Shown: positions 24,769 to 33,510, counted from the stretch's first letter. The stretch: DNA of 64,000 nt from CAZMGD01 sp964565705 (GCA_964565705.1 CAZMGD010000005.1:1-64000), one strand, 5' to 3'. Notes: generated from the sequence alone by a model not told the origin. Made by a program: numbers and translations.

Positions 24769-26337
24769 TCAGTCGCCGAGCAGCGCGGGAGCCATCGCCG
24801 GCTCGTGGTCGAGCTCGTTCTCGAACACCTCGACGGCCTCGGCCATCTGACCGGAGGGGCCGCGCCACCTCGTGTAGATCGCGCCGAGGACGAGCAGCCC
24901 GGCGGAGAGCAGCAGCGCGGTGCGCATGCCCGACTCGAACGCCCGCTCGGTCGCTTCGCGCAGCGGCGCGCCGGCCGCACCGAGCTGGTCGGCGTGGTGG
25001 AGCGCGAGCGCCGGCGCCTCCTTGGCGTCGTGCGCGACCTGAGGGTCGATCCCGTCGAGGTGGGGCTCGATGCTGGCGCGGTAGGCGGAGTTGAACGCGC
25101 TGCCGAGGATTGCCACCCCGAGCGCTGCGCCGACCTCGCGGGCGGTGTCGTTGACCGCCGACGCCACGCCTTGCTTGGCGGGCGGCAGCGAGTTCACGAT
25201 CGCCGTCGTCGCCGGTGTCATGGCCAGGCCGAACCCGATCGCGTTCACGACGATGCCGACGAGGAGCTCGAGGTAGGTGCTGTCGGCGTCGAGCCGGGCG
25301 AGCCACACCAGGCCCGCCGCACCGATGGCGAGACCGATCGAGGTGAGCCGGCGTTGGCCGATCCGCAGCGACAGCGGCGCGGCGGCCGCAGCGATCGGAA
25401 TCGCCAGCGCGGCCTGCGGGAGCAGCCCGATCGACGCCGCGAGCGGTGTGTAGCCGAGCAGCAGTTGCATGAACTGGATGCTGACGAGGAAGAACCCGAA
25501 CATCGCCAGGAACATGATGAACAAGCTGGCCGCCCCAGTGCCGAAGCCGGGGAGGCGGAACAGCCGCGGGTCCAGCAACGGATGGTCCTGGCGCAGTTCC
25601 CAGAACACGAACGCGACGCCGGCGACGAGGCCGATCGCGAGACCTCCGAGCGTGACCGCCGACGTCCATCCCCGCTCGGGCCCTTCGATGATCCCGAACA
25701 CGAGGCCGCCGATCGTGAGCGCTGACAGCACCGTGCCACCGGGGTCGAGCCCGACGTGGTCCGCGGCCTTGGTCGAGGGGACGAACGCGATGATGGCGAT
25801 GGCGACGACGACACCGAGCACGGTTGCGGCGACGAACGTCGATCCCCACCAGAACCACCGGAGCAACAGGCCAGACGCCAGGAGGCCGAGGGTGCCCCCG
25901 GCCATCGCGAACCCGGTCCACACGCCGACCGCGCGCGCCCGCTGGTCGGCGGGGAAGACGCTCGTGATCGTCGACAGGGTGCCCGGCATCATCAACGCTG
26001 CACCGACGCCCATCACCACCCGGTGGAGGATCAGCTGATCGCCTGTCTCGGCGGTCGAGGCGAGGAAGGCGCCGACGGTGAACAGCACGGTGCCTCCGAC
26101 GAGCGCACCGCGGCGCCCGAAGCGATCGCCGAGCGCTCCGGCGATGAGCAGGAGGGCGGCGAAGGGCAAGGCGTAGGCGTCGATCACCCACGTCTGTTGC
26201 GTCTGGCTCAGATCGAGGTCCTCGGCGATGCTCGGGAGTGTGTTGGTGAGCATCGAGACGCCGGCGACGACGAGCACCAGCGTCAGGCACATCGCGGCGA
26301 GGACGAGGGTGCGGCGGCGCGCAGTGAGCTCGGCCAT
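24769..26337 (-). CDS. MFS exporter (DHA2 family) under TetR control
   Basis: A 522-residue 14-helix exporter. Motif A is GALGDRFGRRGALVGG after helix 2, the drug:proton antiporter motif C region is VGVWTGFAMAGGTLGLLASG, and the start MAELTARRRTLVLAAMCLTL with MLTNTLPSIAEDLDLSQTQQ is typical of actinobacterial DHA2 exporters. It probably extrudes toxic hydrophobic compounds. ATG 26337 follows AGAAAGGA and is divergent from a TetR gene across 133 bp holding a strong inverted repeat, so induction by the exported drug is likely. The C-terminus is long and charged after the last helix. Confidence 0.9.
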   Translation of the reverse strand: MAELTARRRTLVLAAMCLTLVLVVAGVSMLTNTLPSIAEDLDLSQTQQTWVIDAYALPFAALLLIAGALGDRFGRRGALVGGTVLFTVGAFLASTAETGDQLILHRVVMGVGAALMMPGTLSTITSVFPADQRARAVGVWTGFAMAGGTLGLLASGLLLRWFWWGSTFVAATVLGVVVAIAIIAFVPSTKAADHVGLDPGGTVLSALTIGGLVFGIIEGPERGWTSAVTLGGLAIGLVAGVAFVFWELRQDHPLLDPRLFRLPGFGTGAASLFIMFLAMFGFFLVSIQFMQLLLGYTPLAASIGLLPQAALAIPIAAAAAPLSLRIGQRRLTSIGLAIGAAGLVWLARLDADSTYLELLVGIVVNAIGFGLAMTPATTAIVNSLPPAKQGVASAVNDTAREVGAALGVAILGSAFNSAYRASIEPHLDGIDPQVAHDAKEAPALALHHADQLGAAGAPLREATERAFESGMRTALLLSAGLLVLGAIYTRWRGPSGQMAEAVEVFENELDHEPAMAPALLGD

Positions 26338-26416
26338 GGGGTTCCTTTCTCGCCGACAGCGTGGGGGGTGCCGACCACTCGGGGTTCCGGTACCGTGGAC
26401 GACGAACCGGATGGAA

Positions 26417-26445
26417 CCTCCGGAACTATACGGAGGCATCCTCCG
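26417..26445. promoter_or_regulatory. TetR operator candidate in the divergent MFS/TetR promoter
   Basis: CCTCCG (26417-26422), CGGAGG (26431-26436) and CCTCCG (26440-26445) give two nested perfect inverted repeats with 8-bp and 3-bp spacers. They sit in the 133-bp gap between the divergent exporter and TetR genes. This is the expected place and form for a TetR-family operator controlling both. Confidence 0.65.
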
Positions 26446-26470
26446 CCTAGCAACTCCTTTCTCGACGACG

Positions 26471-27076
26471 ATGGACCCGAACAGCACGACCGAGCAGGTG
26501 AGCGCCGAGCCAGCGCGTCGGCCGATGCGCGCCGACGCCGCGCGCAACCGCGCCAAGGTGCTCGACGCTGCGGCGTGCGCGTTCGAGCTCCACGGACCCG
26601 ACGCCTCGCTCGAGGAGATCGCCCAGCGCGCCGGGGTCGGCATCGGCACGTTGTATCGCCACTTCCCGGACCGCCAGAGCCTCATGGTCGGGCTGTACCG
26701 GGAACGGCTCGAGGCACTGAGCGACCTCGGCGTGGCGCTCCTCGAATCGGCGGATCCGTATGGCGCGCTCCGCGAGTGGCTCGGCCATCAGTTGGTCATG
26801 AACCGTACCCACCAAGCCGTGGCCGCGTCGGCGATCATCGCCATGCTCGACGATCCCGGCGGTCGGCCCACGACATGTGAGGCGATGCAGGAGGTTGGCG
26901 ACCGCCTCCTCGCCCGAGCGATCGCCGCCGGCCAGGTGCGCGACGACGTCACCGCCTCGGACCTCGCCCGAATGGTCAGCGCGATCGCGCTCGCCAGCGA
27001 CCGGGCACCCGAGGGCGGCTGCGTCTGCGGCGACCGTCTCTTCGACGTGATGATGGACGGTCTCCGAGCGGTCTGA
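26471..27076 (+). CDS. TetR-family transcriptional regulator
   Basis: A 201-residue repressor. The N-terminal HTH is clear: RNRAKVLDAAACAFELHGPD, ASLEEIAQRAGVGIGTLYRH and FPDRQSLMVGLYRERL. The C-terminal ligand domain is helical and variable (ending CVCGDRLFDVMMDGLRAV). It is divergent from the DHA2 exporter and probably represses it and itself through the inverted repeats at 26417-26445. ATG 26471 is used; an ATG at residue 19 (MRADAARNR) is a possible shorter start that keeps the whole HTH. The inducer is unknown. Confidence 0.9.
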   Translation: MDPNSTTEQVSAEPARRPMRADAARNRAKVLDAAACAFELHGPDASLEEIAQRAGVGIGTLYRHFPDRQSLMVGLYRERLEALSDLGVALLESADPYGALREWLGHQLVMNRTHQAVAASAIIAMLDDPGGRPTTCEAMQEVGDRLLARAIAAGQVRDDVTASDLARMVSAIALASDRAPEGGCVCGDRLFDVMMDGLRAV

Positions 27077-27159
27077 ACGCGGCCGAACCCTTTTCAGGCG
27101 CCATGACAGGGGGCAGCATGGATGGCGCCTCGCGGCCAGCGAGTGAAACGGAGGCGACG

Positions 27160-27300
27160 ATGAAGCTCGAGATCCACACCTGCCCGTACTGCGAGCTCCG
27201 GTTCAAGTACGCGAACGACCTCAAGGATCACGTCGTCCACGACCACCCCGACCACGCCGCCAGCTTCGCGTTCGTCGAGGTCCACGAGATGCCCCGCTGA
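27160..27300 (+). CDS. 46-residue C2H2 zinc-finger microprotein
   Basis: A very small protein whose core CPYCELRFKYANDLKDHVVH fits the classical C2H2 finger: C-x2-C, 12 residues, then His with a second His four residues on (H-x4-H; an alternative H-x2-H is also present). An aromatic (Phe) and a leucine sit at the usual hydrophobic positions between the Cys and His pairs. ATG 27160 has a good GGAG seven bases upstream. Nucleic-acid or protein binding is likely by analogy with prokaryotic Ros/MucR-like and small actinobacterial C2H2 proteins, but the gene is unstudied as far as I can tell. It is convergent with an MFS gene (13-bp gap). Confidence 0.7.
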   Translation: MKLEIHTCPYCELRFKYANDLKDHVVHDHPDHAASFAFVEVHEMPR

Positions 27301-27313
27301 TCGCGAGCGCGGC

Positions 27314-28963
27314 TCATGTCGGGACCGTGCCGGAGGCGATGCCCTCTTCGTCGTCGACCGTGAGGTCGGGTTGCCGGAAGTCGGGCATGCCGCCGGCGGG
27401 CACGAGCGCCAGGAGGGCGAGCACGGCGAGCAGCATCAACGTCAGTTGCAGGGCGTCGAGGCGGGCGTCGGACAGCACCTCGACAGCGGCGTCGACCTCG
27501 GCGGGCGTCGCGCTCGTCTGTTCGAGCACGACCTTCAGCTGATCGTTGGTGATGAAGTCGGCCCGGTCCAGGTTGACCTCCTGCACGAGCTCGTCGCTGA
27601 ACACCGTCGACGACGACACGTCGCGGGCCACGAACAGCCCGAGCATCGACACGGCGACGGCGGTGGCGATGGCGATGCCGGCGGAGCCGGAGATGTTGTG
27701 GGTCAGCCCGCGGAACGCCCCGACGTCGCCGGCGAGCTCCTTGGGCACCGACATCAGCAGCTTGTTGAACACGAGCGCGACGATGCATCCCTGGGCCAGG
27801 CCGAGGACGATGAGACCGGCCACGATCGACACCTGGCCCCAGCTGTTGCTGATGGTGAGGGCGATGAGCATCAGAGCCAGGAACACGAACAGGAAGGCGA
27901 CGCGGGCGATGCGCGCCGGGCTGAACCGGTCGTACAGCCGTGCGACGAGGGTGTTGGCGATGAAGATCGACAGGGTGTACGGAACGATCGTCAGCGACGT
28001 CTTCCACCCGCTGAAGCCCTGCACGACCTGCATGTAGAGCGGCAGCAGGAAGCTGGTGGCGGTGCCGATGAACAGCATCAGCGCCATGCACGCCACGATC
28101 GAGCGCTCCTTCGACGAGCGCAGCACGTCGAGCGAGAACAGCGGCGGCTTGCCGTCGTCCATGCGCTTGCGCGTCCAGCGGAAGAACGCCTGCAGCAGCA
28201 CGGCACCTCCGACGAGGAGGAAGATGACCGGTGACACGCCGGCGATGTCGAACGGCGCATCCTCCTTGGCGCCGAGGAAGCCCCAGGCATTGAGGAAGCT
28301 GAACCCTGCCGACAGGAGGATGACGCCGCTGGCCGACAGCGCCGCGCCCGTCCAGTCGACGACCACCTCGGGCCGAGGCGGGATCGGCGCCAGCCGGAAG
28401 CTCAGCGCGATGTTGACCACACCGAGCACCGACAGGAGGACGAACGACCACCGCCACCCGATGCTCGACGCGAACGCACCGGCGATCAGCAACGACACGA
28501 CCTGAGCCAACGGGATCGCCGAGGCGAGGAACCCGATCGCCTGTCCCTGCTGCCTGCCCTGGTAGTTGCTGGCGATGATGACCGTCAACGACGGTGCCAC
28601 CAGGGCGACGGTCGCACCCGACAGTGCCTGGACGGCGAAGAGGCTCCACCCTGCGGTCGTGACCGAGATGACGATCGCCGACAGCGTGGGGCCGATCAGG
28701 CCCAGTTGCAGGGCCTTGCGCACCCCCACCCGCGCGGCGAGGCGGGCGCCGAGCAGGACGAAGCCGGCCATCGCGAACGTTGCCGTGGTGAGTGCCAGCC
28801 CGACCGAACTGGCCGGGATGCCCAAATCCTCGACGATGCCCTGGATCGACACGTTGAACGCGTTGAACGAGAGCTGCACCTGGCACAGCATCACGATCGC
28901 CAGCGGCAGCCACGAGGTGCGGGACGCGACAGGGGTGTTGTCGGGGGCTTGCACGCTGGTCAT
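27314..28963 (-). CDS. MFS transporter (14-helix, EmrB-like)
   Basis: A 549-residue polytopic transporter. Helix 1 reads LPLAIVMLCQVQLSFNAFNV, motif-A-like GARLAARVGVRKALQLG follows helix 2, and LASAIPLAQVVSLLIAGAFA occupies the motif-C position. There are about 14 membrane spans plus a charged soluble loop near residue 480 (VNLDRADFITNDQLKVVLEQ), likely extracytoplasmic. The motif A sequence is degenerate compared with drug exporters, so the substrate class is unsure. It is divergent from the aminopeptidase gene across 108 bp that contains perfect inverted repeats. Confidence 0.85.
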   Translation of the reverse strand: MTSVQAPDNTPVASRTSWLPLAIVMLCQVQLSFNAFNVSIQGIVEDLGIPASSVGLALTTATFAMAGFVLLGARLAARVGVRKALQLGLIGPTLSAIVISVTTAGWSLFAVQALSGATVALVAPSLTVIIASNYQGRQQGQAIGFLASAIPLAQVVSLLIAGAFASSIGWRWSFVLLSVLGVVNIALSFRLAPIPPRPEVVVDWTGAALSASGVILLSAGFSFLNAWGFLGAKEDAPFDIAGVSPVIFLLVGGAVLLQAFFRWTRKRMDDGKPPLFSLDVLRSSKERSIVACMALMLFIGTATSFLLPLYMQVVQGFSGWKTSLTIVPYTLSIFIANTLVARLYDRFSPARIARVAFLFVFLALMLIALTISNSWGQVSIVAGLIVLGLAQGCIVALVFNKLLMSVPKELAGDVGAFRGLTHNISGSAGIAIATAVAVSMLGLFVARDVSSSTVFSDELVQEVNLDRADFITNDQLKVVLEQTSATPAEVDAAVEVLSDARLDALQLTLMLLAVLALLALVPAGGMPDFRQPDLTVDDEEGIASGTVPT

Positions 28964-29000
28964 GACGTGTCAGCATGACCGGGGGTTGGCAACCGAACCA

Positions 29001-29015
29001 CACCCGAATCGGGTG
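29001..29015. promoter_or_regulatory. Inverted repeat in the MFS/aminopeptidase divergent gap
   Basis: CACCCGA (29001-29007) and TCGGGTG (29009-29015) are perfect arms around a single A. A second short repeat CCCGAACGGG begins at about 29019. Both lie between the divergent promoters and could be operator sites. No regulator gene is adjacent. Confidence 0.4.
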
Positions 29016-29071
29016 GGGCCCGAACGGGTCGTTCGCTGTCATGCTCGACCGATGAGCCAGGAGGCGATGCC

Positions 29072-30568
29072 ATGACCCGCGCGATACCTGTCAGCGAACA
29101 GTTCGATCCGGTCCCGTCGCTCGGGACCGTCGCCGCGATCGAGGTCGGCGTCGCCCCCGATGCAGCCGGGGCAGACGTGCGTGCCCTCCTCGTCACCAGC
29201 GGGGGCGAAGCGCCCGACGGACTCGACGAGGCCGCGCTGGGCTCAGCGGGTTTCGCGGGCGACGCCGGTCAGATCCATGTCGTCGCCGACAGCCCGACGG
29301 TGGTGCTCGTCGGTGCCGGCGATGGCACCGTGGACCTCCCCACGGCGCGCGATCTGGGCGCGGCGATCGCCTCGGCAGTGCCCAGCGCGACGAGACTGGC
29401 CATCGAGCTCGGACCGGTCGAGGCCTCTGCGGACGTCGTCCGCGGCCTGATCGAGGGCGCGATCCTCGCCCGGTACTCATGGGACGCGCTGCGGGCCGAG
29501 CCGTCGAAGACCCAGGTCGAGGCGATCAGCGTCGTGCACCCCGGCGGTGCCACCGAAGCACTGACCGCTGGTGCGGAGCGCGGCCACCTCGAGGCGCTCG
29601 CGCACTGCGTGTCGCGCGATCTCGCCAACTGCCCGCCGGCGCACCTCACGGCGGTGCGCTGGGCGGCCATCGCCGAGCGCGTCGCGCCCGAGTGGGGCCT
29701 CGCCATCGAGACCCACGACCGCGACTGGCTGCTCCAGGAGCGCTGCGGCGGCGTGATCGCGGTGAACGGCGGCAGCGACGAGGAGCCCCGGCTGATCACG
29801 CTCGTGTACGAGCCGGACGCGTCCGTCGCCAACGGCCGCCATGTGGCGCTCGTCGGCAAGGGCCTCACCTACGACTCGGGCGGACTCGCCATCAAGCCCG
29901 GCGACGCGGTGCACGCGATGATGAAGAACGACATGTCGGGCGGCGGCGCGGTGTTCGCCTCGATGCTCGTGCTCGCCCGGCTCGCGGTCCCGACCAGGGT
30001 GACGGGCTACATCATGTGCACCGACAACATGCCGTCTGGTACCGCCATGAAGATGGGCGACGTCATCACCCATCGCGACGGCACCACCGTGGAGGTGCTG
30101 AACACCGACGCCGAGGGTCGTCTCGTGATGGCCGACGCGCTGGTGCTGGCCAGCGAGCTGCAACCCGACGCGATCGTCGACATCGCCACCTTGACGGGCG
30201 CGTGCATGCGTGCGCTCGGCACCGACATCGCCGGTGTGATGGGCACCGACCAAGGCCTCGTCGACCAGCTCCGCGCCGCCGGCGAGGCGACCGCTGAGCC
30301 GTTGTGGCAGCTCCCGATGGGCGCCGCCTTCCGGGCCGAGCTGGACTCCGACGTCGCCGACATGAAGAACCTCGGCGGTGCGAACGCCGGCGCGTCGAGC
30401 GCGGCCGAGTTCCTGGCCCACTTCGCCCATGGCGTGCCGTGGGCACACATCGACATCGCCGGCGTCGCCGCGGTCGCCAAGCCCGCTGGCTGGAAGACCC
30501 GCGGCATGAGCGGCTTCGGCGCCCGCCTCCTCATCGACGCGCTCGAAGGGTTCACGTCGCTGGGTTGA
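29072..30568 (+). CDS. pepA: Leucyl aminopeptidase (M17 family)
   Basis: A 498-residue di-metal aminopeptidase that removes N-terminal residues from peptides. The catalytic domain shows VGKGLTYDSGGL (metal-binding Lys and Asp), KNDMSGGGAV, CTDNMPSG, and the family signature NTDAEGRLVMADAL with the catalytic Arg. The N-terminal 160 residues are the more variable macro-like domain. Length fits hexameric PepA enzymes. ATG 29072 follows AGGAGG. The downstream exporter gene starts 16 bp after its stop, so peptide turnover may be linked to amino acid export. Confidence 0.95.
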   Translation: MTRAIPVSEQFDPVPSLGTVAAIEVGVAPDAAGADVRALLVTSGGEAPDGLDEAALGSAGFAGDAGQIHVVADSPTVVLVGAGDGTVDLPTARDLGAAIASAVPSATRLAIELGPVEASADVVRGLIEGAILARYSWDALRAEPSKTQVEAISVVHPGGATEALTAGAERGHLEALAHCVSRDLANCPPAHLTAVRWAAIAERVAPEWGLAIETHDRDWLLQERCGGVIAVNGGSDEEPRLITLVYEPDASVANGRHVALVGKGLTYDSGGLAIKPGDAVHAMMKNDMSGGGAVFASMLVLARLAVPTRVTGYIMCTDNMPSGTAMKMGDVITHRDGTTVEVLNTDAEGRLVMADALVLASELQPDAIVDIATLTGACMRALGTDIAGVMGTDQGLVDQLRAAGEATAEPLWQLPMGAAFRAELDSDVADMKNLGGANAGASSAAEFLAHFAHGVPWAHIDIAGVAAVAKPAGWKTRGMSGFGARLLIDALEGFTSLG

Positions 30569-30583
30569 CCCGATCCGAGCTCC

Positions 30584-31810
30584 ATGGCGACGACTGAGCA
30601 CCTCGACGAGTTCATCGTCGAGCTCGGCGCCGACCTGATCCGCTCCAGCCAGACCGTCGACGACGTGGAGCGGCAGCTGCTCGAGATCGGGCACGTGGCG
30701 GGCGTCGACGAGTTCGACGTGATGGCGATGCCGACGGCGATCATGTTGGAGTCCGGTGCCTCCGGGCAGCTCCGCTCACGGGTCCGTTCTGTGCGCGAGC
30801 CGGGTCTGCGGCTGGATCAGGTGGAGGCGGTCGACGACCTCGCCCGGCGCGCCCGCCTCAGGGCGATCGTCCCGAGCGCCGGGCTGGACGAGCTCGCCGG
30901 CATCCGCGACCGTCGCCCGCCGTACGGGCGCGTCGTGCGTTCGCTCGGCCTCGGCGTGCTCTCCGGAGGGTTCTCCGTCGCGCTGGAGCCGACCGTGGTC
31001 GGGCTGGTGCTCGCGCTCGTGCTGGGCACCGCGGTCGGCGCGTTCGTCGCCCTCGACCTTCCCGGTGTCGGCCCGATCCTGCCGCCGTTGATGTCGTTCT
31101 CCGTCGCGGTCGTGGTGTTCGGGTTCGACGGCCTCACGCAGGGCCACAACACGATCAGGTTCCTCATCCCGCCACTGCTGATCTTCCTGCCGGGAGCGAA
31201 GATCACGACCGGCACGATCGAGCTGGCGGGCGGGTCGATCGTCAGCGGCACCAGCCGGCTGGTCAGCGGACTCATCGACCTCCTCCTGCTCGCCGTCGCG
31301 ATCGTCTTCGCCGGGTCGGTGATCGGCGTGCCCCGTCGTGACCTGCTCGACCGGCCGGCGCCGCAGCTCGGTGAGTGGACGATCGTCCCCTCGCTCCTGC
31401 TCGTCGCGCTCGGCTACCGCCTGTACAGCTGCGCCCCACGTCGTTCCGTGCCGTGGATCTTCGTGGTCCTGGCCGTGGCGTTGACGGGGGAGCGCGTCGC
31501 GTCCGGCGTCACCACGCCGAGCGTGTCGGCGTTCGTCGGCGCGGCGGTCATGACGCCCGTCGTGCTCGCGATCGATCGGCGGCCGGCGGGGCCGAGAGCG
31601 ATGACGCTGTTCCTCCCCGGCTTCTACCTGCTGGTGCCCGGCGCCACGGGTCTGATCGGCGTCACCGAGAGCGTCGGGCCGAGCTTCTCGAGCGGGGACC
31701 TGACCAACATGATGGTCACCGTCGTGGCGATCGCGCTGGGCGTGCTGTTCGCCACCGCCGCCGTCGAGGCCGCCGGCGAAACACGCCGCGCCCTCCGCCG
31801 CCGTCCCTGA
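30584..31810 (+). CDS. ThrE-family threonine/serine exporter-like membrane protein
   Basis: A 408-residue protein with a soluble N-terminal domain (residues about 1-125, HLDEFIVELGADLIRSSQTV and the characteristic EFDVMAMPTAIML) followed by about ten membrane helices. The layout matches the fused DUF1212-DUF3815 ThrE family of actinobacteria. Family members export threonine and serine using proton-motive force. The second half includes LFLPGFYLLVPGATGLIGVT, a conserved stretch of the DUF3815 part. It lies 16 bp behind pepA, and export of amino acids released from peptides is a reasonable link (inference). Confidence 0.85.
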   Translation: MATTEHLDEFIVELGADLIRSSQTVDDVERQLLEIGHVAGVDEFDVMAMPTAIMLESGASGQLRSRVRSVREPGLRLDQVEAVDDLARRARLRAIVPSAGLDELAGIRDRRPPYGRVVRSLGLGVLSGGFSVALEPTVVGLVLALVLGTAVGAFVALDLPGVGPILPPLMSFSVAVVVFGFDGLTQGHNTIRFLIPPLLIFLPGAKITTGTIELAGGSIVSGTSRLVSGLIDLLLLAVAIVFAGSVIGVPRRDLLDRPAPQLGEWTIVPSLLLVALGYRLYSCAPRRSVPWIFVVLAVALTGERVASGVTTPSVSAFVGAAVMTPVVLAIDRRPAGPRAMTLFLPGFYLLVPGATGLIGVTESVGPSFSSGDLTNMMVTVVAIALGVLFATAAVEAAGETRRALRRRP

Positions 31811-31851
31811 TCGCCGGAACCCCGCGACACCCCTTCCGTACCGTTGTTCGC

Positions 31852-32088
31852 ATGGAGTCGGGAGCCGGGTTCATCCCCTGCGGTCCTGACGTCGATCGCA
31901 TCGTCGCCACCGCCGACGAGCACCGGGCGGCGGGCTTCGACCGGCTGTGCATCTCCCAGATCGGCCCGCGCCAGACCGAGTCCTTCGACTTCTACTCCCG
32001 CGAGCTGGCCCCGGCCCTCGCCGGGATCGGCGCCGCAGCCGACTCCGACGCGTCGATCATCGAGACCGAGGCCGCGTCGACGCCGTGA
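31852..32088 (+). pseudogene. C-terminal fragment of an F420-dependent LLM oxidoreductase
   Basis: A 78-residue reading frame whose sequence GPDVDRIVATADEHRAAGFD then ISQIGPRQTESFDFYSRELA matches the end of F420-dependent luciferase-like oxidoreductases of the TIGR03557 type (their C-terminus reads like GPD..H...I..Y.DAGFDHV...QIGPDQEGFF.FY..EL.P). The first three quarters of the enzyme, including the F420-binding barrel, are absent and the preceding DNA is the ThrE gene, so it is a remnant, possibly still expressed. The extra C-terminal acidic tail is not family-typical. Confidence 0.65.
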
Positions 32089-32105
32089 CCGCCAGGCTGG
32101 ATCTG

Positions 32106-33467
32106 TCAATCGATGTACGGCACGGTTGCCGGGCGGGGGCGGGGGTCGGGCACTGGCACGACCTGACCGCCGCGGACCTCGTAGGTCCACAGCGGCCCGT
32201 CGTCGAGCAGCGACGCGAGGGCGTCGCCGAGGCGGTCGATGTCATCGCCGCTCGTGCTCACGCCGACGCTGACCCGCAGCGCACCGGGCACCGGCGCGTC
32301 CGGCGCGACCCCACGGAGGCGGCGCAGCAACGGGTGGGCGCAGAACGCTCCTTCACGGGTGGCGATGCCGTGCTCGGCACTCAGCGCGGCCGCGAGCACC
32401 GCGGCGGATCGCCCGGCGGCGACGAACGACACGATGCCGACGCGGTCGCTGTCGGGCCCGAACGCCGAGAGCACCTCGATGCCGCCGAGCCACCGCAGCC
32501 GCTCGACCAGCCGAGCCGTGAGCGCGGCGTCATGGGCCGCGACCGCCTCCCAACCGGCGGAGGACAGCGTCGCGCAGGCGGCGGCGAGCGCCGCCGCGCC
32601 GAGCAGGTTGGGGGTGCCGCCCTCATGGCGCGCCGGGCCCGTCGCCCACGCCACGTCGTCGAGCGTGACGTGGCGGACGGCGCCTCCGCCGGCGAGGTGC
32701 GGCGCGGCGCCGTCCAGCCAGTCGCTGCGCCCGACGAGCACGCCTGCCCCGTACGGCGCGTACAGCTTGTGGCCGGACAGGGCGAGGTAGTCGACGTCCG
32801 CCGCCGCGAGGTCGATGCCGCGGTGCGGGGCGATCTGGGCGGCGTCGACGACGATCCGTGCGCCGTGACGGTGGGCCACGGCGGCGATCTCGGCGATCGG
32901 CAACGTCTCGCCGGTCACGTTGCTCGCCGCCGTCACCGCGACGAGTGCCGGCACCCGACCGGCGCGGCGCAGCGCAGCGTCGAACACGTCGGGGACGTCG
33001 GCGGCCGATCGTGGGGTGGCGAGGTGCACGACGTCGTGCGCGCGCCACGGCAGCAGGTTGGCGTGGTGCTCCAGATCGAGCGTGAGCACCCCGGTGCCGA
33101 ACGGCAGCGCGCCAGCGAGCAGGTTCAGTGCGTCCGTCGTGTTCCGGGTGAACACGACGGTGTCGTCGTCGCGGGCGCCGACGAAGCGACCCACAGTGTG
33201 CCGCGCACGTTCGAGCACCTCGTTGCAGACAGTGGACGGGAAGCCCGCACCGCGGTGCACCGACCCGTACCAGGGCAGCAGTGCGGCGACGGCGTCGTTC
33301 GCTGCCGCGAGCGCGGGTGCGCTGGCCGCGTGGTCGAGGTACACCGACCGCGCGGTGCCCCCGGTCACCAGCGGCACCTCGAGGTCCGCGCCGACGACGT
33401 CGAGCAGCGGGGCGATGTCGCTGGCGATGTCGCTGGCGATGTCGGCAGCGTCGATGGTGATGGTCAT
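32106..33467 (-). CDS. Class V aminotransferase, cysteine desulfurase-like, under a SAM riboswitch
   Basis: A 453-residue PLP enzyme of the SufS/NifS-like class V fold. The Schiff-base lysine lies in LALSGHKLYAPYGAGVL; the cofactor-binding aspartate is in IVVDAAQIAPHRG; LDLEHHANLLPWR and FTRNTTDALNLLAG are family blocks. The C-terminal region has a Cys in REGAFCAHPLLRRL near the position of the desulfurase active-site loop, so cysteine desulfuration or a related sulfur reaction is plausible. The N-terminus has a fourfold-spaced repeat (DIASDIASDIAP) from a 12-bp tandem DNA repeat. The 5' leader is a SAM-IV-type riboswitch and GGAGG is well spaced from ATG 33467. It is convergent with the F420 fragment. 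Confidence 0.88.
   Translation of the reverse strand: MTITIDAADIASDIASDIAPLLDVVGADLEVPLVTGGTARSVYLDHAASAPALAAANDAVAALLPWYGSVHRGAGFPSTVCNEVLERARHTVGRFVGARDDDTVVFTRNTTDALNLLAGALPFGTGVLTLDLEHHANLLPWRAHDVVHLATPRSAADVPDVFDAALRRAGRVPALVAVTAASNVTGETLPIAEIAAVAHRHGARIVVDAAQIAPHRGIDLAAADVDYLALSGHKLYAPYGAGVLVGRSDWLDGAAPHLAGGGAVRHVTLDDVAWATGPARHEGGTPNLLGAAALAAACATLSSAGWEAVAAHDAALTARLVERLRWLGGIEVLSAFGPDSDRVGIVSFVAAGRSAAVLAAALSAEHGIATREGAFCAHPLLRRLRGVAPDAPVPGALRVSVGVSTSGDDIDRLGDALASLLDDGPLWTYEVRGGQVVPVPDPRPRPATVPYID
33411..33446. repeat. 12-bp tandem repeat in the N-terminal coding region of the PLP enzyme
   Basis: GGCGATGTCGCT occurs at 33411-33422 and 33423-33434, with a third copy differing near its end at 33435-33446. 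In frame it gives repeated Asp-Ile-Ala-Ser, which is absent from typical relatives and may vary in number between strains. Confidence 0.8.
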
Positions 33468-33486
33468 GTGGTCCTCCGTGGTCGAG

Positions 33487-33510
33487 GAGCCACCTCGATC
33501 ACGGTGGCTC
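33487..33510 (-). other. Hairpin between riboswitch and ribosome-binding site (expression platform candidate)
   Basis: GAGCCACC (33487-33494) and GGTGGCTC (33503-33510) form a perfect 8-bp stem with an 8-nt loop. It directly follows the riboswitch aptamer and precedes GGAGG and the start codon of the PLP gene. Its upstream strand abuts the aptamer's 3' pseudoknot segment, so alternative pairing could couple SAM binding to translation. There is no U-tract, arguing against simple transcription termination. Confidence 0.5.

Noticed and set aside
23651..26290. Single 879-codon minus-strand frame
   Set aside because: Its first part is the antisense-frame shadow of the MFS gene; only the last 360 codons, from the ATG at 24733, look like a membrane protein.
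33487..33510. Rho-independent terminator within the riboswitch leader
   Set aside because: The hairpin has no U-tract and sits immediately before the ribosome-binding site, so I list it as a possible translation-control element instead.
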